A stretch of 12,435 bases of DNA from Tubulinosema ratisbonensis (Eukaryota > Microsporidia > Tubulinosematidae): the NCBI GenBank assembly GCA_004000155.1, contig RCSS01000363.1:1-12435 (forward strand), written 5' to 3'. A program made the translations under genes and the position numbers. Positions 7,621-12,435 of the stretch are shown one piece after another. Numbering within the stretch: the first letter of the stretch is position 1; every line of letters starts with the position of its first letter. The notes under the pieces were generated by a model. The model was not told the origin of the DNA. It made no database searches and saw only the letters and a list, made by a program, of their open reading frames with translations.

Positions 7621-8632
7621 AATCAATGAGGGGTTAGACAATAGAATAAAACAAGACAAATTACACAAAAACAGCATATAAATATAGGATAAAACATATT
7701 AGAAAATAAATAATTTTGAAAAAAATAAATACCTGCTATTAAGGAAAGAGAAAAAACCATTCGCCAAGCTTAGAATAATTATAATCTTAGAGAAAGAGAA
7801 GCAGTATATTTTGAAACAAAAAAATTATCTTTAGCCAGGAATCAAAGATGATTTAAGTAAATTATTATTAAATGTGATGTTTGCAAACAAAATAACAAAT
7901 AGAAAAGAGTAGAAAGCAAATTTATCACAACTAGAGTATCATTTAAAAAATTCGCATTAGATATAATAGATTTTGGTAACGAAATTGAGCCGGTGTTGAT
8001 GGGAATAGACCTATATTCCAGGTTCGCATTTACAGAAATCCTTTAAGATAAAACTACACCTAAAGCAGTAAAAACTGTAGAAAAATGGCTTAAGGGAAAG
8101 GATATTGAAATTATTTTTACAGATAATGGCAAAGAACTTAAAAATCACTTATTTACTGGACTTTGTATAGGAAAAAGAATACTTCACTGGAGAGTAAAAG
8201 TCGAAACACATAGAAGCAATGGTATAATAGAACGTTTAATCATAACAGTGAGAGAAGAGATTATTTAAACAAGTATAGGGAATCACACAAGGAATCAATT
8301 ATTAGAAGTTATTAAAAGATATAATGAAGCTTTTTATAGCTCTATCAAAATGAGACCAAAGGAAGAAATTTCTGATTTAAAAATGGACGCTACGATTGAA
8401 AACTCTGAAGGGGCGGGGATATTATTTTAACAAGTGGAAAAAGGGAAGCTCGAGTGTATTTCAAATAAATGAGGATGTTCTACTTTCTAAACATGAGAAT
8501 ATAAAAGGAGGTAAAAAGTCAAGAGAGGGACGATTTTATGAAGAAGGCAAAATTATATTAAAATTATAAAATGATTCATATCTAGTAAAAGACAGTAAGA
8601 ACAAAATAAAGAAGAAAAAATATTATGATTAA
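7621..8632 (+). pseudogene. Degenerate integrase, D,D35E triad retained
   Basis: This is the integrase of the Ty3/gypsy pol region, which inserts the element's DNA copy into the genome. The N-terminal zinc domain is frameshifted: its CxxC half is visible as CDVC at 7873-7884, while YL-stop-PG (TAG at 7832-7834) in another frame replaces the usual Y-x-W-P-G. The core from 7861 to about 8430 lies in one frame, interrupted only by TAG 7900, TAA 8044 and TAA 8266. It keeps ALDIIDF with the first Asp (7960-7962), FTDNGKE (Asp 8122-8124) and SNGIIERL (Glu 8230-8232), spaced by exactly 35 residues as in retroviral-type integrases. The C-terminal part reads FQINEDVLLSKHENIKGGKK in a further frame and ends at the TAA at 8630-8632, 33 bp before the 3' LTR. 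No chromodomain was recognised. Confidence 0.85.
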
Positions 8633-8655
8633 AAGAAATTTTAATGAGTATTTTT

Positions 8656-8665
8656 AGGAGGGAGG
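8656..8665 (+). promoter_or_regulatory. Polypurine tract
   Basis: AGGAGGGAGG ends at the base before the 3' LTR. This is where the plus-strand primer of an LTR element is expected, and its exact abutment supports the LTR start at TATAAATG. Confidence 0.8.
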
Positions 8666-8706
8666 TATAAATGGTTATTATTACCCATGTTTATTAGACA
8701 ATTATA
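8666..8706 (+). repeat. 3' LTR, 41 bp
   Basis: It is a copy of 5672-5714 with A-to-G and C-to-T differences and loss of two bases in the A run (ATTAGAC against ATTAAAGAC). It ends TTATA and is followed by TTTAA. Confidence 0.85.
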
Positions 8707-8711
8707 TTTAA
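8707..8711. repeat. Right target-site duplication TTTAA
   Basis: It is identical to 5667-5671 and directly follows the 3' LTR. Confidence 0.7.
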
Positions 8712-8762
8712 TATTTATTAAATTAATTATCTTCATATATTTTATTATTTTTTGTTATTGAT

Positions 8763-9514
8763 TTATANATTATTTCTTCTAAAAATGAAATAAAACAGCC
8801 AAATATTGATATTCTTTTTTGTTCTGTTTCTTGGTTTAATAATCGTTTTCAATCCATTATTAAGACCCTCAATTGTATTGGTATGGGTTCCAGTGATCAG
8901 GTCGAAAAAATTTTTAGAATGATTTACTGTTAAATGGTTAAAATTTAATTCTTTACACAGAAATGTAACTTTTAAAAGAGTCAGTATACACTATGGAACC
9001 AGGTAGAATAAAATTTGACAAAACGGAATATATAGTGTCCGCAGTACGATCTTTAACTTCTACATAAAAGCGCCTTTTCAGGGGTCCTTTCAGTTCCTAC
9101 TACTACCCAAGTACCTTCGACTAGTCTACCGCGATTGTATTTCCTTTTACTAGTTTACTTTCATCAACTTCCACCACAATTCCTTTCCACCTATTTGAAT
9201 TTCGCTGAATCTAGGCTATCAGCTAACAATTCTCTTACGTAGAGACACCATGCAGTAACAGCCTCAGTACCAATTCCAGTCATTTTGGAAATCTCGACAG
9301 TAGACACCTTGTGAAGATAGAGGTAAGAAATCTTCAGAACATTTGCTACACTAATTTTATTATTTTCAAAAAAAGTTTCTTTAAATATAGAAAAGACAAC
9401 TCCGTGTTCTTTTTTTCTGCATTCAAACCAAAACTTCTTTTGATTATAAATCATTAGGTTTTGCATTTGTAACAGATCTTTTCTCTTACAAGGATCTCCT
9501 CTCCTTTCAAGACT
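8763..9514 (-). pseudogene. Degenerate ISXO2/IS1595-type (Merlin-like) transposase, copy B
   Basis: This minus-strand gene is clearly of the IS1595/ISXO2 (Merlin) group. The open stretch from 9514 to the TAG at 9191-9193 starts near SLERRGDPCK; the ATG at 9466 is only an internal Met. It includes FWFECRKKEHG, the zinc-ribbon and FF-EN lead-in, and a helix-turn-helix with TGIGTEAVTAWCLYVREL. A one-base shift leads to GIVVEVDESKL (first Asp 9163-9165); another frame carries KRKYNRGRLVEGTWVVVG, the family's hallmark strand; then VKDRTADTIYSVLSNFILPG and VYTDSFKSY (second Asp 8980-8982). A further change gives HLTVNHSKNFFD and THTNTIEGL (Glu 8868-8870). The relic ends at a TAA at 8763-8765. The catalytic triad is complete, but at least three shifts and internal stops break the gene. 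It is better preserved than copy A and not its close duplicate. Confidence 0.85.
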
Positions 9515-9540
9515 CTACTGCTGCACTGNTTGAAAAATTT

Positions 9541-10180
9541 CTCGATATAACAATAAGTAAAAAACCTTACTCAATGATTATTTCTTTTGTAAAAAAGAAC
9601 CTTAATACTTTAACATAATGTTCGAATGATATATTTACTCTTTATGGAATATAATTTCCTTTTTGCAATATTTTTGACATTTCAAATAATCATACAATTT
9701 TTGTATTAGAACTTAATTACAAGAAAGATGTTTTAAATTGCTCCTCCCTGTTATAAATTAAAATAATTCTTTAAATCGATCTTGTTTTTAGATTTAAAAA
9801 CAAATTGATTAAATAAATATCTTAATATTTGTAAAGAATTATAAAAATCCAAAATTTTTTAATTATTAATATTTTCTCGAGCCCTTTTATTTTGGATGCT
9901 ACCAAAATTATTTTGATTGGATTAAATTTTAAATTGATTTTATAAGCTTTTAACTTTTAAAGGTAAACCTATATTAACTAAAAAACAATATCGGAAATTT
10001 CAATTAATTTATTTCCTTATGTGTTATTTAATTTAAGCAAATAAAAAATTTTAAATTATAAAATGATTTTTTACAAACAAAAGATAAGCAAATTTAAACT
10101 AATATCAATTTAATAGATTTTAACAAAAATCTTTATTTTATAAAAATACAAATTAAAGAAAATTTTCTCTGAAAATAATT
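9541..10180. other. AT-rich stretch beside transposase relic B
   Basis: No gene is seen. The transposon's outer terminal repeat may lie here, but I could not pair any sequence with a partner on the far side of the relic. Confidence 0.4.
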
Positions 10181-10182
10181 AA

Positions 10183-10290
10183 ATTTGTAGATATTGTGGT
10201 ACATTAGGTAACCACGTTAAAACTAACCAATCAGCAAATAACAAAAAATTATTAAATAAAAATATTTTAAGCCCAAGGGGAACCAGATGA
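10183..10290 (+). other. Zinc-knuckle-like small open stretch, weak
   Basis: A 35-codon stretch between stops reads CRYCGTLGNHVKTN followed by polar and basic residues to a TGA at 10288-10290. It recalls a Gag CCHC knuckle (CxxC then GxxGH) but with Asn in the expected His and last Cys places, so it would not bind zinc as is. It may be a scrap of another retroelement; chance is a serious alternative. Confidence 0.18.
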
Positions 10291-10478
10291 GAAAACAAAT
10301 AAACAAATTAAATAAAAGTCTTTTTAACAATCTTGTTTTAGGTGTGAAACACCGCAATATATTTGAAATAACTTTGAATTTTTTATCTTCCAATCAATTT
10401 TCGTTCAATTAATGCGAATCTTAAAGTGTTTTCATTTATTTTAATTTTAATAAAAAGAAACTTTAATCTTAGAGTCGT
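10291..10478. other. AT-rich spacer with small hairpin
   Basis: It holds a 5-bp-stem hairpin, GGTGT-GAA-ACACC (10341-10353). The minus-strand reading near 10395-10440 gives LRFALIERKLIGR before a stop, possibly tied to the remnant at 10479-10595. Confidence 0.25.
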
Positions 10479-10595
10479 TTAAAAATATGCTTCTCTAAGG
10501 TTATTATTTGTAGAAGGTATTCTTGTATCTGGCCAGCATTGTATAATGTTTAAAATTTCTCTTTTTGTATAAGTTTTGTATTTTTTTAAGTATCA
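10479..10595 (-). pseudogene. Possible decayed coding remnant, minus strand
   Basis: A 37-codon open stretch contains TKREILNIIQCWPDTRIPST and NNNLREAYF before a TAA at 10479-10481. Residue variety (Trp, Cys, Pro, Asp, Arg) and raised GC suggest former coding. It could be the N-terminal DNA-binding part of a transposase, but no family is recognised. Confidence 0.2.
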
Positions 10596-10905
10596 AAAAA
10601 CAATATTTTTTTATAAAATATTTGTCTTCTTAGTAAGAATAAAGAGGTTCGATCTTTTATAATATGATTAATACTGCAAAGATCTTATATCAATGATTAT
10701 TAGATTTCCTCTAGGATGTTAATTCTAAATAGAATAAATGCCTGTTTATGCATTTTTAAAAAGTTTTTTCAAATGTTTTGATTTTTTTTTTCCTTACGAA
10801 TTCTAGCAAACATCTACAGGAAATTATTTGTTGTTTTAAACACGAGATATTAAATTTAATATTTTTTTATAAATAAATATTTTCAAAGATGGTAGTTTGA
10901 GGAAC

Positions 10906-11070
10906 ATGTGTCTTTGCCACCGACTTGTGTTTAATAAATTTTTTATATTGTTAAACAAATTATTTCTCTTACTGCTATTTTTATTTAAAATTCTTTTTAA
11001 AATAATTTTGCAGTTTTGTAATTACCAACCATACTTCTTTTCGAATGACAAACATCTGCCATCGCTTTAG
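10906..11070 (+). CDS. Small hypothetical open frame, 54 residues, weak
   Basis: It runs from the ATG at 10906 to the TAG at 11068-11070; the frame is open from 10873. It encodes a short N-terminus (MCLCHRL), a Leu/Phe-rich hydrophobic middle (FLLLLFLFKILFKIIL) and a polar tail with Tyr, Pro and His. T-rich DNA produces Leu/Phe runs by composition alone, so this may not be a gene. No promoter or related neighbour supports it. Confidence 0.15.
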   Translation: MCLCHRLVFNKFFILLNKLFLLLLFLFKILFKIILQFCNYQPYFFSNDKHLPSL

Positions 11071-11828
11071 TATTTAACTATAGTAGTTTAAAATTTTATA
11101 TGGTTAGCTAATGCAAAAATTTATAGGCATTTGAGAAACTTATAAATTAAATTAATTATTTATTTTTTGAAGTTCATTAGATTTTTACGCTGCTAAAAAA
11201 TTTTTATAAAACAAGGTTGTATAATAATCTTATTTGCAATATTATATCAATCTTAATTTTTAAAGTTTCTTTACTTTCATTTTGATTTTTTGAAAGAATT
11301 AAGGAATGCATTATTGTGTTTAGGTTCAGATTTGCATGTCAAATATTTTTTTAATCTTTACAAATAAATAAAACATAAATTTTTGTGAATATGTCGTTAA
11401 ATTATGATACATATTGTGATAGCCCTGATATTAAGTTTTGATTAAAAACTTTAATAAAGATTGATTAAAACTATTGTTTATTCCTTCCTACGTAGTTAAA
11501 AATATCCATGCTAATTTACTTTTATGGTAAGTATTTTTTTAAATCAAAAGTTAGAGTCTTAGAATTTCTCAAATATTTAATTTTATCACAAAACATGCTT
11601 GTTTTGTCACTTCAAAGCAGATAGATATTAGATTTTTGCAGTCGTTTTTATTAATAAATTCTGGTATGAAGTTATAAATGAATAGTAACGTTTAGAGGTG
11701 CAGATATATTAAACGCAGAGTTACTTCTTTATTATTGCAAGAAATAATACTTGCATCTACAACAAAAACATAGTTATATTAAAATTCAAACATATTTTTA
11801 GCACTTAGACTCAAAATAAGTAAAACAA
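11071..11828. other. AT-rich stretch with hairpins only
   Basis: No gene is seen. It contains the 8-bp-stem hairpin at 11588-11607 and a weaker inverted pair, TGCAAG (11736-11741) and CTTGCA (11750-11755). Confidence 0.4.
11588..11607. repeat. Perfect 8-bp inverted repeat, 4-base loop
   Basis: ACAAAACA-TGCT-TGTTTTGT folds into a tight hairpin. It lies outside any recognisable gene, and its role is unknown. Confidence 0.5.
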
Positions 11829-12210
11829 TGCAGGAAAATACACAAGAAATTGGATAAAAGCAATAAATGGTCTATAATGGAGTGGTTACAAACACTTATC
11901 ATTGTATAAAAATATTATAATCGGAAATTAAGCGGTGTTGGTTAAATAACAAAGTTATAGAATCTAGATTTAATAACGTGGACAGAAAAACAAAAATATT
12001 ATTGATTTTTTATAAAGTAAGCCTTCATATAAACTATATCTTTTTCTAAGAAGAAATTCAGAGAGACAAAGGTATTAACAAGAAAGGTGCATAAAAATAC
12101 TCTAAAGATCACAATTATAGTCAGAATTGCTGGTAGAGGCAAGTAAATTACATAGAAGCTGAGGTATTATTATTTAAAAGTAATAATTTTGTTATTTTCA
12201 GTGGTTCCGA
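11829..12210 (+). pseudogene. Possible decayed coding remnant, plus strand
   Basis: G and C rise over this interval. One frame starts MQENTQEIG at 11829 and is stopped soon after; the same frame is then open from 11921 to the TAA at 12047-12049 (42 codons, with WLNNKVIESRFNNVDRKTK). A later piece near 12145-12210 reads YIEAEVLLFKSNNFVIF. The mix looks like an old gene or transposon body with stops. I do not recognise the family. Confidence 0.22.
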
Positions 12211-12435
12211 ATAGGGCCGATTTCAAGCTACCTAAAACAAAAAGTACTTTTAAAAAATAAAAACCGATCTAGAAATTTAACTCGCAATTCAGATATGAAA
12301 TTTTTTCTTGCTAACTTTGTGCTAAAATTAGTGGGTGAATCTATATTTTAAAAAGAATTATATATAATTTAACTAAAATTTTCATTAAAAAAATATTTTT
12401 AGGGCTTCGTGCTGTACATAGATTAGATGAGTACC

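Larger units (their letters stand above)
5672..8706 (+). mobile_element. Ty3/gypsy-type LTR retrotransposon with ultra-short LTRs, degenerate
   Basis: A 3,035-bp element runs in the order 5' LTR (43 bp), primer-binding-like site, gag-like region, RT, RNase H, integrase, polypurine tract, 3' LTR (41 bp), flanked by TTTAA duplications. RT-RNase H-integrase order is the Ty3/gypsy (Metaviridae) arrangement, not copia. Typical members are about 4.5-6 kb with LTRs of hundreds of bases, so this one is unusually small. All coding parts carry stops and frameshifts, so this copy cannot act autonomously. It is richer in G and C than its flanks, consistent with later arrival than the surrounding DNA. It sits in the spacer between two transposase relics. 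Confidence 0.9.

Noticed and set aside
6720..7834. Use of TGA as Trp (alternative genetic code)
   Set aside because: Many TGG codons are intact in the same element, TAA and TAG stops also occur, and the intact gene at 1969-2640 uses an ordinary code.
9191..9466. Complete 91-residue minus-strand gene
   Set aside because: Family motifs continue upstream of its ATG and, after frame changes, downstream of its stop, so it is only a fragment of a broken transposase.
10640..10660. GGTTCGATC, resembling a tRNA T-loop
   Set aside because: The T-stem pairs poorly, and no acceptor stem, D-arm or anticodon arm is found at the right spacing.

Overview
This window looks like a gene-poor, very AT-rich stretch of a eukaryotic genome, most likely a microsporidian with an expanded, transposon-loaded genome of the Edhazardia/Anncaliia/Nosema type. 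The genus is an inference. The reasons are: extreme AT content; only one intact long reading frame in 12.4 kb; no bacterial operon or Shine-Dalgarno architecture; IS1595/ISXO2 (Merlin-type) transposase relics, which microsporidia often carry; and a Ty3/gypsy-type retroelement whose LTR fits the tiny promoters of these parasites. No rRNA, tRNA or CRISPR array was recognised. Scattered single N calls, dense in the first 540 bases, suggest a draft or repeat-collapsed assembly.

Layout. Positions 1-1968 are AT-rich, with an N-rich repeat-like end, one faint decayed coding patch (about 1012-1230, minus) and an 83-bp segment between perfect 14-bp direct repeats (1323-1433). Positions 1969-2640 (minus) hold the only intact gene seen: a 223-residue protein with an acidic N-terminal region, five 7-residue repeats and one C-terminal membrane segment. 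Positions 2641-4608 are AT-rich with a decayed, hydrophobic coding patch on the plus strand (about 3731-4160, perhaps to 4608).

Positions 4879-9514 form a transposon graveyard. Two degenerate ISXO2/Merlin-type transposase genes lie tail to tail (4879-5616 plus; 8763-9514 minus). Between them sits a 3.04-kb Ty3/gypsy-type LTR retrotransposon (5672-8706). Its boundaries are precise: 5-bp target duplications (TTTAA), LTRs of only 43 and 41 bp with TATAA...TTATA ends, a primer-binding-like site directly after the 5' LTR and a polypurine tract directly before the 3' LTR. The coding part (gag, RT, RNase H, integrase) is frameshifted and interrupted by stops. It seems to lack a protease, has Gly in place of a catalytic Asp in both RT and RNase H, yet keeps a complete integrase D,D35E triad.

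Positions 9515-12435 are AT-rich with small coding-like islands (10183-10290, 10479-10595, 10906-11070, 11829-12210) and an 8-bp-stem hairpin at 11588-11607. None of these supports a confident gene call. The main novelty is the ultra-short-LTR retroelement, whose LTR packs a TATA-like box, an ACCC motif and the gag start codon into about 43 bp.
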